The position numbers and the translations under genes are program-made. The notes beneath the pieces were generated by a model, which was not told the DNA's origin, did not search any database, and saw only the letters and a program-made list of their open reading frames with translations. Below are positions 19,467 through 27,735 of a stretch of DNA of 60,552 nucleotides, in pieces (within the stretch, counting starts at the first letter, position 1; each line of letters starts with the position of its first letter). This DNA is from an uncultured Opitutaceae bacterium (GTDB taxonomy: Bacteria; Verrucomicrobiota; Verrucomicrobiia; Opitutales; Opitutaceae). The stretch is from the NCBI GenBank assembly GCA_903952145.1, contig CAJBES010000222.1:1-60552 (forward strand), given 5' to 3'.

Positions 19467-20387
19467 ATGGACAAGGTATCATATCTCGGCACATCCCTCA
19501 CACGGTGGCGGGTCGGTCAATCCACCTTTCTCGCGTGGCCGGAAAAGGGCGCGCGCCTCATGAACTGGAATCTCACGCTAGGCGACGGCTCTGTGCGCGA
19601 CGTCCTTTACTGGCCCGAACTTTCGCATCTCGACGACTTTCACAAGGTGCGCGGAGGCAATCCTGTGCTGTTTCCCTTTAATGCGCGGGTCTTCGACCAG
19701 GGCGAGATTCACTTTTGGCGCGCCCCAGACGGCGTGCGGCGTGTCATGCCCATGCACGGATTGGCCCGACAGGGAGATTTTCGCGTGATGCATTGCGACG
19801 CCGCCGGTTTCACCGCGCTTTTTTTGCCGGGTGAAGAGGCCCGCGCCTGCTACCCCTATGACTACGAGTTCACCGTGCGCTACCGCTTCGAACCGTTGGG
19901 ACTCGTGTGCGAGTTTGGCCTGCACAATCTCGGCTTTGTGCCGCTGCCGTGGAGCGCCGGACATCATTTTTATTTTACCCTGCCTTGGAGTGACGGCCTG
20001 AATCGCAGCCACTATGCCATCCGTATTCCCGCCACCCGGCGTGTCCGGCAGGATGCACAGGGACTACTGGTGCCCGGGCCCGGGCTCAGGGAAATTGAGA
20101 ATCTTGACAACCCCGATCTCCTCGACGCAGTCCACCTCGGTCTGAAGGACAACACGGTTGTTTTTGGCGAACGCGGCCACGCCGGCGATGTCATTATCAG
20201 GATCGGCGCCGACAAAATCCCCGCGGCCGACGCCACCTTTGTGACTTGGAGCGAATCAGCGAATGCGCCCTACTACTGTGTTGAGCCTTGGATGGGCCCG
20301 CCGAATGCCCCGGAAAATAAGGTGGGATTGCACTTCGTTGCGCCCGGCATGACCCAGACCTTCACCGTGGCAATCACCATCAAGTAA
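19467..20387 (+). CDS. Aldose-1-epimerase-like (galactose mutarotase superfamily) enzyme
   Basis: 306 residues with the all-beta mutarotase fold pattern: an N-terminal segment that fixes the reference coordinate (ARLMNWNLTLGDGS), GGNPVLFPFNAR, a catalytic-type His in MPMHGLARQGDF, and a second in PWSAGHHFYFTLP. C-terminal strands end in CVEPWMGPPNAPEN, where the Glu in VEPWMG aligns with the catalytic Glu of YeaD/GalM-type enzymes. It probably interconverts anomers of a hexose or hexose-6-phosphate; the substrate is not clear. The ATG at 19467 is preferred over the in-frame ATG at 19431. It is divergent from the NfeD operon, with 114 bases between starts. Confidence 0.85.
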   Translation: MDKVSYLGTSLTRWRVGQSTFLAWPEKGARLMNWNLTLGDGSVRDVLYWPELSHLDDFHKVRGGNPVLFPFNARVFDQGEIHFWRAPDGVRRVMPMHGLARQGDFRVMHCDAAGFTALFLPGEEARACYPYDYEFTVRYRFEPLGLVCEFGLHNLGFVPLPWSAGHHFYFTLPWSDGLNRSHYAIRIPATRRVRQDAQGLLVPGPGLREIENLDNPDLLDAVHLGLKDNTVVFGERGHAGDVIIRIGADKIPAADATFVTWSESANAPYYCVEPWMGPPNAPENKVGLHFVAPGMTQTFTVAITIK

Positions 20388-20569
20388 ACGCCCTGGCTTC
20401 ATTATCCTTTCCCGCCAGCGCACTGCCCGATCCGGCGCACCCTGTGCACACGTGGATCCTCCGCTGGGAGCCAAGTTCATATTGGTGGTCGGACCGCGGT
20501 TTTCCCGCAGGATTTGGATCCCGGGCGGTTTTCCTGATTTTCCTCAACGCGCATAGGTCGAGGTGGAGC

Positions 20570-20596
20570 AAAAAACTGCCGACGGGATAGCCGTCG
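20570..20596 (-). terminator. Rho-independent terminator after the PhyH gene
   Basis: On the minus strand the stem CGACGG / CCGTCG (5-base loop) is followed by GCAG and six T, 35 bases beyond the PhyH stop. The stem is short, so this is a moderate prediction. Confidence 0.6.
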
Positions 20597-20630
20597 ACGT
20601 GGGAGCACAATACCGTTCGAGGCCCGTGGT

Positions 20631-21461
20631 TTAGTGCAACGAACCCTGCCAGCCTTCGCCGCAGGGGCCGCCCGAGGTTTGTGGGGTTACCTCGTAGGTT
20701 GTCCCATCCATCCGCGTGAGCGGATGATAGCTCCCGGAGATTTTGCGGACGTCACCACCCGCATAATGGCAGATGAACGCACGCCGGAAACGCGTCTTGG
20801 AACGGTTCGGCCCGGACCCATGGATCAGACTGCCGTTAAAAAAAAGTGTGTCGCCCGCCTTCATCTCAACCAACTGCGCCTTCAGGCCCTTCGGGACCGG
20901 CACAAAATGCGTCGTGTAGCTTTCGCTTTTGTCGGCCTGATCGGGACACATCACCGGGCCATCGTTGGTTTTGGGCACAATATACATGGCGCCGTTTTCG
21001 GCGTCGCAGTCATCAATCGCCGTCCAAGCCGCGATGCATGTGCCCGGCTCGACCAGGAGATAGAACTGGTCCTGGTGCAGGGCTTGGCCGCGGGCGCCGG
21101 GCGGTTTGAAATAAAACATGCTCTGTGTGGCCACGGGCTCCAGGCCGAAGAAAGCGCGCAAGTGCGCCACTGCACCCCGATGCAGCATGTAATGCTTCGC
21201 CCGTTCACTGAATCGGTGCGGCATCATGACCCGCGGATACTTGTAGAGCGGATCGTCGGGGTTCACGACACCGTCATTGGGTTTACCCGGCTCATAGTGT
21301 CCGGGCACGCCCTCGGCGTGCATCCGGGCAAAAAGTGCACGCATTTCCTCCACCTCCGCCGGGGCGAAGAGCCCGCGGGCGAGGGCATAGCCATCACGGG
21401 CGAATTGTTCGGCAAGCATTGCAACGTTGGCATCAGTGCTGGGGACGTGATCGATAACCAT
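20631..21461 (-). CDS. Phytanoyl-CoA dioxygenase (PhyH) family protein
   Basis: 276-residue Fe(II)/2-oxoglutarate-dependent oxygenase. The iron-binding HxD is in ALHQDQFYLL, and the distal His is in LIHGSGPNRS, followed by the 2-oxoglutarate-contacting Arg region (TRFRRAFICHYAG). PhyH proteins hydroxylate small molecules; the substrate is not inferable. The gene is divergent from an AraC regulator only 73 bases away. PhyH/AraC pairs recur in heterotroph genomes and suggest substrate-induced expression, possibly linked to breakdown of a plant or algal compound (inference). Confidence 0.88.
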   Translation of the reverse strand: MVIDHVPSTDANVAMLAEQFARDGYALARGLFAPAEVEEMRALFARMHAEGVPGHYEPGKPNDGVVNPDDPLYKYPRVMMPHRFSERAKHYMLHRGAVAHLRAFFGLEPVATQSMFYFKPPGARGQALHQDQFYLLVEPGTCIAAWTAIDDCDAENGAMYIVPKTNDGPVMCPDQADKSESYTTHFVPVPKGLKAQLVEMKAGDTLFFNGSLIHGSGPNRSKTRFRRAFICHYAGGDVRKISGSYHPLTRMDGTTYEVTPQTSGGPCGEGWQGSLH

Positions 21462-21493
21462 GGGAATAGCCTAGCATCAGTCGTCCTTTTAGG

Positions 21494-21515
21494 CCATATA
21501 AGCCACCTCCATATA
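21494..21515. promoter_or_regulatory. Direct repeat in the PhyH/AraC divergent promoter, possible AraC operator
   Basis: CCATATA occurs twice, at 21494-21500 and 21509-21515, a 15-base period, in the 73-base gap between the divergent genes. A TATAAT hexamer follows at 21518-21523, 12 bases before the AraC start codon. AraC-family regulators bind direct repeats near divergent promoters. No good -35 was found at the right spacing for the TATAAT, so assignment to either promoter is uncertain. Confidence 0.35.
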
Positions 21516-21534
21516 CCTATAATATCCTCCTGCC

Positions 21535-22365
21535 ATGAGCCAATACCCCGACACGCCGGCCCCCCTCGCCGGTCCGCCCGTCACCGGACATTTTCACAAG
21601 GGGCACCGCTATGGGACTTACCGGGCGGAGGGAACCCACGATTGGCTGCTCATCCACAGTGCCAGTGGCCATGGGCGGTTCGGCCATGGCGGGGGTGAAT
21701 TCCTGGCCAGCCCGGGGGACATGATCCTGCTAAAACCCCAGACCCTGCACGACTACGGCACCGCCTGCGGTCACCAGCACTGGGAACTGTTCTGGACGCA
21801 TTTTATTCCCCGGCCCGCCTGGCTGGACCTGCTGGATTGGCCCGAAATTGCGCCCGGCCTGATGCACTTGCCTCTGGCCGGGCACGAGGTCCGGCTTCGC
21901 ATTGTCCGCCGCTTTCGCGAACTGGTGCAGCTTAACACCGGTGCCGGCCGATTGCGCGAACCACTCGCCATGAATGCGCTCGAGGAAATCCTGCTCTGGT
22001 GCGAACAGGCGAACCCGCGTGGCATCGCCGCCACCCTCGACAGCCGCATCCGTCGGGCCTTGGCCTTCATCGGCGAACACTTTGCCGCGCCGCTGACGGT
22101 CGCCAAAATTGCCGCCCATTGCGGGCTGTCGCCTTCGCGTTTCGCCCATCTCTTTCGCACCGAGACCGGCGAGACGCCGCAGCGCTATCTGGAACTCCAG
22201 CGCCTGAATCGCGCCCGCCAGTTGCTTGAATTTACACAGGAGCCCGTCGCCGCCATCGCCCGCCAGGTGGGTTTTGAGAATCCTTTTTATTTTACCCTGC
22301 GTTTCCGGCGCCACAGCGGTGCCAGCCCACGCGCCTGGCGGAACCGGCAAGGATCCCGCCGCTGA
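21535..22365 (+). CDS. AraC-family transcriptional regulator
   Basis: 276 residues: an N-terminal cupin-like ligand-binding half (about 15-150: GDMILLKPQTLHDYG, HQHWELFWTHF) and a C-terminal double HTH (about 170-270). The first HTH is TVAKIAAHCGLSPSRFAHLF; the second is PVAAIARQVGFENPFYFTLRF, ending in the family signature RHSGASPRAWR. It probably activates the divergent PhyH gene in response to a small sugar-like or aromatic ligand (inference from the pairing). The start is fixed by the short intergenic gap. Confidence 0.93.
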   Translation: MSQYPDTPAPLAGPPVTGHFHKGHRYGTYRAEGTHDWLLIHSASGHGRFGHGGGEFLASPGDMILLKPQTLHDYGTACGHQHWELFWTHFIPRPAWLDLLDWPEIAPGLMHLPLAGHEVRLRIVRRFRELVQLNTGAGRLREPLAMNALEEILLWCEQANPRGIAATLDSRIRRALAFIGEHFAAPLTVAKIAAHCGLSPSRFAHLFRTETGETPQRYLELQRLNRARQLLEFTQEPVAAIARQVGFENPFYFTLRFRRHSGASPRAWRNRQGSRR

Positions 22366-22416
22366 ACCTGGCTTTTCTCCGTTACATTTCCCCGCAGACC
22401 CCGTCAGATTCCCTGC

Positions 22417-22704
22417 ATGAGCACCTGTTTTCCAACCATCGCCTTCATCGAGGGTATCGGTGGTCCCGAGTTGATGATGATCATGTTCGTGGTGCTGCTT
22501 TTGTTCGGCGGAAAAAAACTGCCCGAGTTGGCCAAAGGCCTTGGCAAGTCCGTGCGCGAATTCAAAAAAGCGGCGCGTGGCGTTGAAGAGGAATTCAAGC
22601 GCGCACTTGAGGAAACCCCTGACCCAAAGACAAAGCTTCCCGCCAAGACACACACCGATCCCAAGCCGGCCCCGGCCGACGGGCAGGAGCCAACGTCTAC
22701 GTGA
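22417..22704 (+). CDS. tatA: Sec-independent translocase subunit TatA/E
   Basis: 95 residues: a short N-terminus ([19 protein letters not shown] forms the membrane helix), the [23 protein letters not shown] amphipathic helix split at the conserved FG hinge, and a charged, Pro/Lys-rich tail. TatA forms the pore that exports folded, twin-arginine proteins. tatC is not in the window. The stop codon overlaps the GTG of the next gene (GTGA), so translation of smr is coupled. Confidence 0.93.
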   Translation: MSTCFPTIAFIEGIGGPELMMIMFVVLLLFGGKKLPELAKGLGKSVREFKKAARGVEEEFKRALEETPDPKTKLPAKTHTDPKPAPADGQEPTST

Positions 22705-22988
22705 ACGAGCTACCCAAAGATTTCACGTCCGTGATCCTGCCCATCACCGGCGAACTGGATTTGCACACTTTTCGCCCGCAGGATCTGGGCGAACTCATTC
22801 CCGCCTATCTGGGCGCATGTGCGGCACGCGGTCTGCGTGAAGTGCGCATCGTGCACGGCAAGGGCACGGGCGCGCTGCGCACCACGGTGCACAACCTGCT
22901 GCAACGCTCACCACTCGTCCGCAGCTACCGGCTCGGCGATGAGCGCTCCGGAGGCTGGGGTGCGACCCTCGTCACTCTTCTTTCATGA
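22701..22988 (+). CDS. Smr-domain protein (stand-alone)
   Basis: 95 residues that form one Smr domain: [16 protein letters not shown] (the DLHG-like motif read as DLHTF), [21 protein letters not shown] (the conserved HGKGxG) and a C-terminal GATLVTLL strand. Smr domains are nucleases or nucleic-acid-binding modules related to the MutS2 C-terminus, linked to mRNA quality control at stalled ribosomes. The start is GTG at 22701, overlapping the tatA stop. Its own stop overlaps the ATG of the downstream phosphodiesterase, so the three genes are translationally coupled. Confidence 0.9.
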   Translation: MNELPKDFTSVILPITGELDLHTFRPQDLGELIPAYLGACAARGLREVRIVHGKGTGALRTTVHNLLQRSPLVRSYRLGDERSGGWGATLVTLLS

Positions 22989-24232
22989 CAAAATCATTCC
23001 TTTTCCACCGTGCAGCATTGTTCCTGCTGCTGTGCTTTACCCTGCTGGCCGGTCCCGCGCGGGCCAATCCGTCCGCGCACACAACTCCGCCTCCGCTTGT
23101 CCTGATTTCTCTCGATGGCTTTCGGTGGGATTACTGCCTGAAGCATCCCGACGAAACTCCCAATCTGCGAAAACTGATCAGAGCCGGGGTCACGGCCCAG
23201 CGGCTGATCCCGGTCTTTCCTTCCAACACCTTTCCCAATCATTACTCCATCGTCACCGGTCTCTATCCAACGCACCACGGCATCATCAATAATTACATGA
23301 CAGATGCCTCCACCGGCGATGTCTTCTTTTACAAAAGCGCCCGCTCGGTGCACGACTCCCAATGGTGGGGCGGCGAACCAATCTGGATCACTGCCGTGCG
23401 GCAGGCTCGCAAAAGTGCGTGCTATTTTTGGGTGGGTTCCGAAGCCATGAACCACGGCCTGCGCCCCACTTTCTGGTCTCCCTACGATTACAGCATCCCT
23501 TTTGCAAAACGCCTCGAGACTTTGGTGGGTTGGCTCCGCCTCCCCGAGGCAGAACGACCCGCCATCATCACCTTTTACTTCGAGGAAACGAACAGTGCTG
23601 GCCACACCTACGGACCTGATTCACCCGAACTCGTGGCCACCGTGAAACTCCTCGATGGCCACATCGGCGCCATGGTTGACCGTCTCCGGACTGAAAACCT
23701 CCCGGTCAACTATGTCATCGTCTCGGATCACGGCATGACGGACACCAGTGTGCAGCGGGTGATGATTCTGGAAGACTACATCGACCTCACCTCCGTGCAG
23801 GTGGATTTTACCGGTTCCGTTGCGGGCCTCCGCCCTCTTGATTGCGACACGGCCGCCCTCCTGGCGAAACTCACCCTCCTGCCGCATGCGCGTGTTTATC
23901 GCACGGAGGAATTGCCCGCCGGCTTGCACATGGCCACGACCTCGCGCACGCCGACCGTCTGGATCCTGCCCCAGGAAGGCTGGCACCTGCTGCGGCGCGC
24001 CGAGTTCGAGAAAATGCGCAACCGCTACCTGAAGGGCGACCACGGCTACGATCCGTCGCTGCCCTCGATGGGGGCACTCTTCATCGCTCAAGGCCCGTCA
24101 TTCAAGGAGGGCGTCACAATCGAGGCCGTGGAAAACATCCACATCTACAATCTGCTGTGCGCCGCCCTCGGACTTACCCCCGCGCCCAATGACGGCGACG
24201 ACCGTCTTGTGCGCGCCACGCTACGCGAGTGA
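22985..24232 (+). CDS. Secreted alkaline-phosphatase-superfamily nucleotide pyrophosphatase/phosphodiesterase
   Basis: 415 residues with a signal peptide (about 1-27, ending GPARA). NPP-type metal-site motifs are visible: LISLDGFRWDY (Asp ligand), PSNTFPNHYSIVTGLYPTHHG (the nucleophilic Thr in the NTFPNH segment) and VIVSDHGMTD. These zinc enzymes hydrolyse nucleotide pyrophosphates or phosphodiesters, and bacterial homologues act in the periplasm. It starts with ATG overlapping the smr stop (ATGA) and ends 28 bases before a strong terminator. Neighbouring tatA is interesting because the leader here looks like a standard Sec signal without an RR motif. Confidence 0.92.
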   Translation: MTKSFLFHRAALFLLLCFTLLAGPARANPSAHTTPPPLVLISLDGFRWDYCLKHPDETPNLRKLIRAGVTAQRLIPVFPSNTFPNHYSIVTGLYPTHHGIINNYMTDASTGDVFFYKSARSVHDSQWWGGEPIWITAVRQARKSACYFWVGSEAMNHGLRPTFWSPYDYSIPFAKRLETLVGWLRLPEAERPAIITFYFEETNSAGHTYGPDSPELVATVKLLDGHIGAMVDRLRTENLPVNYVIVSDHGMTDTSVQRVMILEDYIDLTSVQVDFTGSVAGLRPLDCDTAALLAKLTLLPHARVYRTEELPAGLHMATTSRTPTVWILPQEGWHLLRRAEFEKMRNRYLKGDHGYDPSLPSMGALFIAQGPSFKEGVTIEAVENIHIYNLLCAALGLTPAPNDGDDRLVRATLRE

Positions 24233-24260
24233 GTTCGCCGCACCGTTCATCATGTCCTGC

Positions 24261-24288
24261 AACCGCTCCTCAACCGGAGCGGTTTTTT
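24261..24288 (+). terminator. Rho-independent terminator of the tatA-smr-NPP operon
   Basis: A perfect 9-bp stem AACCGCTCC / GGAGCGGTT with a 6-base loop runs straight into TTTTTT. It starts 28 bases past the NPP stop codon. Confidence 0.93.
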
Positions 24289-24336
24289 GTAACTTTCTCC
24301 GGCTGCCGGCGTTTTAAGAACATCTATTCAATCACC

Positions 24337-24612
24337 ATGAAACACTCTGTATCCGCCATGAAACTCATCAACTATACCATCGCCGCCGCCTTATTGGGTT
24401 TGGTCATTTTCATCCTCAGCATCTCACTCGGTTTCGAGTCCATTGGTGCCTACGCCGCGTTGATTGGCACGCTCTTCGTCGCCAGTGCCATCAACGATTA
24501 CGCGCCCCGTCGGCCCCGCTGGGAACCAAGCCGGCGCACAGCTTGCGCGCACTTCCCTACACGCGCCCATGTCATCCGTCATCGTGCAGCGACATTTAAG
24601 CTCGCCTCCTGA
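24337..24612 (+). CDS. Small two-helix membrane protein, function unknown
   Basis: 91 residues. Two membrane helices are clear (about 8-27, KLINYTIAAALLGLVIFIL; and about 34-50, GAYAALIGTLFVASA), then NDYAPRRPRW and a basic tail. The tail after residue 64 looks less protein-like and could be read-through after a frameshift. I do not recognise a named family. The start could also be the ATG at 24358 (MKLINY). It follows the NPP terminator and precedes an AIM24 remnant. Confidence 0.55.
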   Translation: MKHSVSAMKLINYTIAAALLGLVIFILSISLGFESIGAYAALIGTLFVASAINDYAPRRPRWEPSRRTACAHFPTRAHVIRHRAATFKLAS

Positions 24613-24639
24613 TTCCCGCACTCGGGCTTGCCGCCACGT

Positions 24640-24879
24640 ATGAGCCAGCCCGCGTCCCTGCAACCGCCGCTGCTGTCAGCTAACTCCCCGCACGAGATTG
24701 ATTATCGGGTCCACGGCGACGACAGACAGATTATCACAATCGATTTCGCCCCCTGCAGAAAGCTCCGCGCCCACACCGGCTGTATCGTGGCCGCAGTTCC
24801 ACCAACCGGCTGGGCCGGTCGCGAGGAAGGCTGGGTGCTGGGCGGCCTCGGGCGATTGATTGACGGTGATAATTCCTGA
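24640..24879 (+). pseudogene. Truncated remnant of an AIM24/TIGR00266-family gene
   Basis: The frame begins like an AIM24 family protein: HEIDYRVHGDDRQIITIDF, then RKLRAHTGCIV where intact members have a 'GE.v.AeaGaMv' turn. After about 55 residues it stops instead of continuing for the usual ~230; GGLGRLIDGD near the end recalls an internal family segment, so a large deletion is likely. Key glycines and the 'aGam' turn are altered. It fills most of the ~370-base gap before the DUF4199 gene; the rest of that gap (24880-24982) shows nothing else. Confidence 0.5.
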
Positions 24880-24982
24880 TCATCCACGCCTCCGGCACCG
24901 GGGCATGAGCCGTTGCACTCACCCGGAAGTCACCGGTCACTGTGGGATTGTTTTTTATGACGACCTATCCAAGCTCGTTGTC

Positions 24983-25531
24983 ATGAAAACCTCCCTGACT
25001 TACGGTTTCATTATGACCCTCTGCGGCGCGTTCATCAGCCTGGCACTTTTTTTCTCCGACTTTCACGCCGATCCAGACAAATTGAAGCTTGCCCAGAATA
25101 TCGGCTTGGTCACTGGCATCATCATTAGTGTGGGCTGCGTTCTGCTCGGTATGCGGGAAAAGCGCGCTGACACACCCGCCGACAAACCTTGGGGCTACGG
25201 CTCGGCTCTGGGAACCGGCGTGATGATCGGTCTTTTCGGCGCTCTCTTCGGCGCCGTCTACAATTATGTTTATTTTGCTTTTATTGATCCGAATTTCCGC
25301 GAAGTGATCTTGCAGGCCCAGATTGCCGCGCTCGAGGCCAGGAACCTCTCTTCCGCCCAGATTGAGAAGGCAGAGCCTATGATCCGCAAAATGCTGCACC
25401 CGGCGATCATGACAGGTATCGGTGCCATCACGGCCTTTCTCTGGAATCTCGTCGTTTCCTTGATTGTGGCCGCATTCGTTAAAAGCCGGGTTGCTTCCGC
25501 CCCTGCGGCGCCAACTGCGCCGGCGGCCTGA
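24983..25531 (+). CDS. DUF4199-like four-helix membrane protein
   Basis: 182 residues with four membrane segments (about 7-25, 35-55, 72-100, 140-165). Between helices 3 and 4 is a soluble stretch (YFAFIDPNFREVILQAQIAALEARN) of the kind found in DUF4199 proteins of Bacteroidota and Verrucomicrobiota. The family function is unknown. The start at ATG 24983 gives a clean first helix (MKTSLTYGFIMTLCGAF); the upstream open frame to 24860 is not membrane-like. A strong hairpin follows the stop. Confidence 0.75.
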   Translation: MKTSLTYGFIMTLCGAFISLALFFSDFHADPDKLKLAQNIGLVTGIIISVGCVLLGMREKRADTPADKPWGYGSALGTGVMIGLFGALFGAVYNYVYFAFIDPNFREVILQAQIAALEARNLSSAQIEKAEPMIRKMLHPAIMTGIGAITAFLWNLVVSLIVAAFVKSRVASAPAAPTAPAA

Positions 25532-25556
25532 TCACATCTGCCGCAAACCGATGTAA

Positions 25557-25587
25557 AACGCGGAGCCTTTGTCGGCTCCGCGTTTTT
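25557..25587 (+). terminator. Terminator between convergent DUF4199 and PDZ genes
   Basis: An 11-bp stem AACGCGGAGCC / GGCTCCGCGTT with a 6-base loop is followed by a T run on the plus strand. On the minus strand the stem is followed by TTTT, so it may act in both directions. Confidence 0.88.
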
Positions 25588-25618
25588 CTTGTCTAACCCA
25601 ACAGTTCGTTCTCGTTGC

Positions 25619-26647
25619 TCAGAGCACTTGCTGCGGGTGAACCGCCGGCGCTGGCAGCGGCAGGGAGATACCGTGGCCCAGTGGGCGCACGACCTTCGTC
25701 TCGCCGCCCTCGAACTCTTCACCGGTTTTGAATGAAAAACCGTGCATGGTTTCAATTTTCCCGAGCCGCTCCGCGATCTCGGAGGGAATGCCTTTGCGTT
25801 CCTCGGGCGTGTTGATCGGCCCGGAAAACATCGTTTCCCCCTTGGCGTTCTTCGCGAGCAGTTCCTTCCTGCCATCCTTGATTTTCAATTCGAGCGAAAC
25901 CTTCTCATCGCTGAAGTTCATGCTACTGTCACCCGTATCCACCGTGACGGTGATCCGACGGTCGCCTGCCTCCTGATTATGGCGCACGATATGCGGCGCG
26001 CCGTTTTCTCCCAAGGCCAAGAGTCCAAGCAGGTGATCCACATCGTCACGCCCGGTCATTCGTGTGCCTTCGGTCACCCATCGCATGGACGGGCCTTCCG
26101 CGCCGGGTATCCGCAGGTTGAACATCGCCATCTTCGGCACTTCATGCTTTCCTAACTTCACTTTGGCGGAGGTCTGCTTGCCCGCGCGGATGAAGGTGAG
26201 TGTGACCTCGTCGCCTTCCTTCTGGTTGCGCACCAGCACGCTGAGCTGCACCTGATGGATCAAAACTTGGTCATTGAGCTTGAGCAGCACGTCGTGGGAC
26301 TTGAGCACTGACGCCGCGGGGCTGTCAGGAACCACCTCGACCACAACCAGGCCGGTGTCCTTCTGTAAGCCGAGTTGCTCGGCCAATGTCCCGTCAACCG
26401 GGGCAGATTGCACGCCGAGAAAAGTGACTGTCTCCATTTCACGGTGACCAACCCCTTCGTGAATGAATTTCATGCGGCGTTCGATCTTGGGCTCGGCACC
26501 GGGCGCATCGTCCGTAGTGGCGATGACGCGGATTTCTTTTTTAATTTCCTGTTTCGGGGCTGTTCCCACCCGAGTTTGACCTTGCAGGACTGGCATCGCC
26601 AGGATGAATCCGGCGATTGGGATGATGTAACTGAGGGTTGTTTTCAT
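25619..26647 (-). CDS. Secreted PDZ-domain protein
   Basis: 342 residues from ATG 26647. A signal peptide (about 1-24, ending VLQGQ) is followed by a PDZ domain (about 75-165: VTFLGVQSAPV, GLVVVEVVPDSPAASVLKSHDVLLKLNDQ, here broken by the carboxylate-binding loop). A long C-terminal part without a recognised fold comes last. No protease triad is present, so it is not HtrA/DegS itself. It is third in the sigma/anti-sigma/PDZ run, 22 bases after the anti-sigma-like gene, and may sense C-termini of misfolded envelope proteins and act on that pair (inference). Confidence 0.8.
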   Translation of the reverse strand: MKTTLSYIIPIAGFILAMPVLQGQTRVGTAPKQEIKKEIRVIATTDDAPGAEPKIERRMKFIHEGVGHREMETVTFLGVQSAPVDGTLAEQLGLQKDTGLVVVEVVPDSPAASVLKSHDVLLKLNDQVLIHQVQLSVLVRNQKEGDEVTLTFIRAGKQTSAKVKLGKHEVPKMAMFNLRIPGAEGPSMRWVTEGTRMTGRDDVDHLLGLLALGENGAPHIVRHNQEAGDRRITVTVDTGDSSMNFSDEKVSLELKIKDGRKELLAKNAKGETMFSGPINTPEERKGIPSEIAERLGKIETMHGFSFKTGEEFEGGETKVVRPLGHGISLPLPAPAVHPQQVL

Positions 26648-26669
26648 GGGATGATTTTGGGGTTGATTT

Positions 26670-27122
26670 TCACTGGAAATAGACGGGGACGACGCGCACC
26701 TCGTCACGCGGCACAGACCAGCGCAACGAGGCGTTGGTCCGCGGATTGAGCCAAGTGATGGTGTCCACATACGAATTGCGCACGCGGCGCGCCTTGGCGC
26801 CGTTGTTTAGTGTTATCACCCCATCGTCCTGCGAGGCATAGAGCAGATTTTCGGCGGCAACCGGCTGGAATTCCTCGGTCGCAACAGCCGGGACCGGTGC
26901 TTGCTGGGCCAGCGTCACGGCCGGTGCCGCAAACTGGGTTGATCGGAACCAAGGGGCGAAAGCCAGGGCTAGGGCGGCAGCCGCAGGCAATGCGACCCAC
27001 GCCCAGACTGCACGGCGACGCGGTGCCAGTTTGGCAGCGAGGTGGGCCTGCAACTCCGGCGACGGAGCGCGCGGACGCAGGCGCTTCAATTCGTTTTCGA
27101 GTTGGTGTAGTTCGTCATCCAT
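26670..27122 (-). CDS. Anti-sigma-factor-like single-pass membrane protein
   Basis: 150 residues: a charged cytoplasmic N-terminus (MDDELHQLENELKRLRPRAPSPELQ), one membrane helix (about 38-57, WAWVALPAAAALALAFAPW) and a periplasmic tail. It overlaps the sigma-factor gene by 8 bases, the usual arrangement for a cognate anti-sigma. No zinc-binding HxxxCxxC motif is present. The periplasmic tail has VRNSYVDTITWLNPRTNASLRWSVP, which recurs in related proteins of this type as a 'verdict' region of unknown role (weak memory). The anti-sigma role is inferred from position and topology. Confidence 0.65.
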   Translation of the reverse strand: MDDELHQLENELKRLRPRAPSPELQAHLAAKLAPRRRAVWAWVALPAAAALALAFAPWFRSTQFAAPAVTLAQQAPVPAVATEEFQPVAAENLLYASQDDGVITLNNGAKARRVRNSYVDTITWLNPRTNASLRWSVPRDEVRVVPVYFQ

Positions 27123-27666
27123 GGCAGTCGGCGTGGGTCAGTTCCTTGCGCAGGCTCGCCAGTGCATAGCGGTAACGCGATGCGGCTGTATTGAGCGGAA
27201 TGTCCAGTTGGCGGGCGATTTCCTCAAATGTGAGTTCTCCCCAGATTTTGAGCAGGAGTACTTCGCGCTGCTCAGCGGACAAACGGCGGAGGGCGGCCTC
27301 GATGGCGACGCGCCGGTCGTCGACCTCAGCCAGCGGTTCGAAGATGGTCTCGGTTTCCGCCAGCCCGCCGTTTGCCAGTTTTTCTCTGCCGACCCGGCGC
27401 TGGTCGCGGCGGGCAAGATCAAAGGCGGCGCGTCGCACGGATGTAAGCAGCAGCGCCTGGGGATCGCCTCCGAGCGCGCGTTGGTGCCGCCAATAACGGA
27501 CGAAAGCTTCCTGCACCACGTCCTCGGCGTCGGCCAGCGAACGGGTCCAATGCCGTGCGCAGAGCAGCAGTTTTGGTCCGTAGAGCTGAAACCAATTCTT
27601 CCAAGATTCATCGTTGGCAATTGCCTCCATGCAGTCGGTTCGGGTGGGTTGCCTAAAAAGCGTCAT
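27115..27666 (-). CDS. ECF-type RNA polymerase sigma factor
   Basis: 183 residues from ATG 27666 (ATG 27630 is possible). The region-2 segment is DAEDVVQEAFVRYWRH, binding core RNA polymerase and the -10 element. The region-4 HTH is LSAEQREVLLLKIWGELTFEEIARQLDIPLNTAASRY, recognising the -35 element and shown here as the typical LPxxxR...LKxxxGLs layout. It directs transcription of an envelope-related regulon, with activity probably held by the overlapping anti-sigma-like protein. It is first in a three-gene leftward run that ends with a PDZ protein. Confidence 0.9.
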   Translation of the reverse strand: MTLFRQPTRTDCMEAIANDESWKNWFQLYGPKLLLCARHWTRSLADAEDVVQEAFVRYWRHQRALGGDPQALLLTSVRRAAFDLARRDQRRVGREKLANGGLAETETIFEPLAEVDDRRVAIEAALRRLSAEQREVLLLKIWGELTFEEIARQLDIPLNTAASRYRYALASLRKELTHADCHG

Positions 27667-27735
27667 CGGACCGGCATTTTGTCTACCCCAGCTGCAATTT
27701 GTTTCCCAGCCTGCATTGATTCCTTGTCCAAACAC

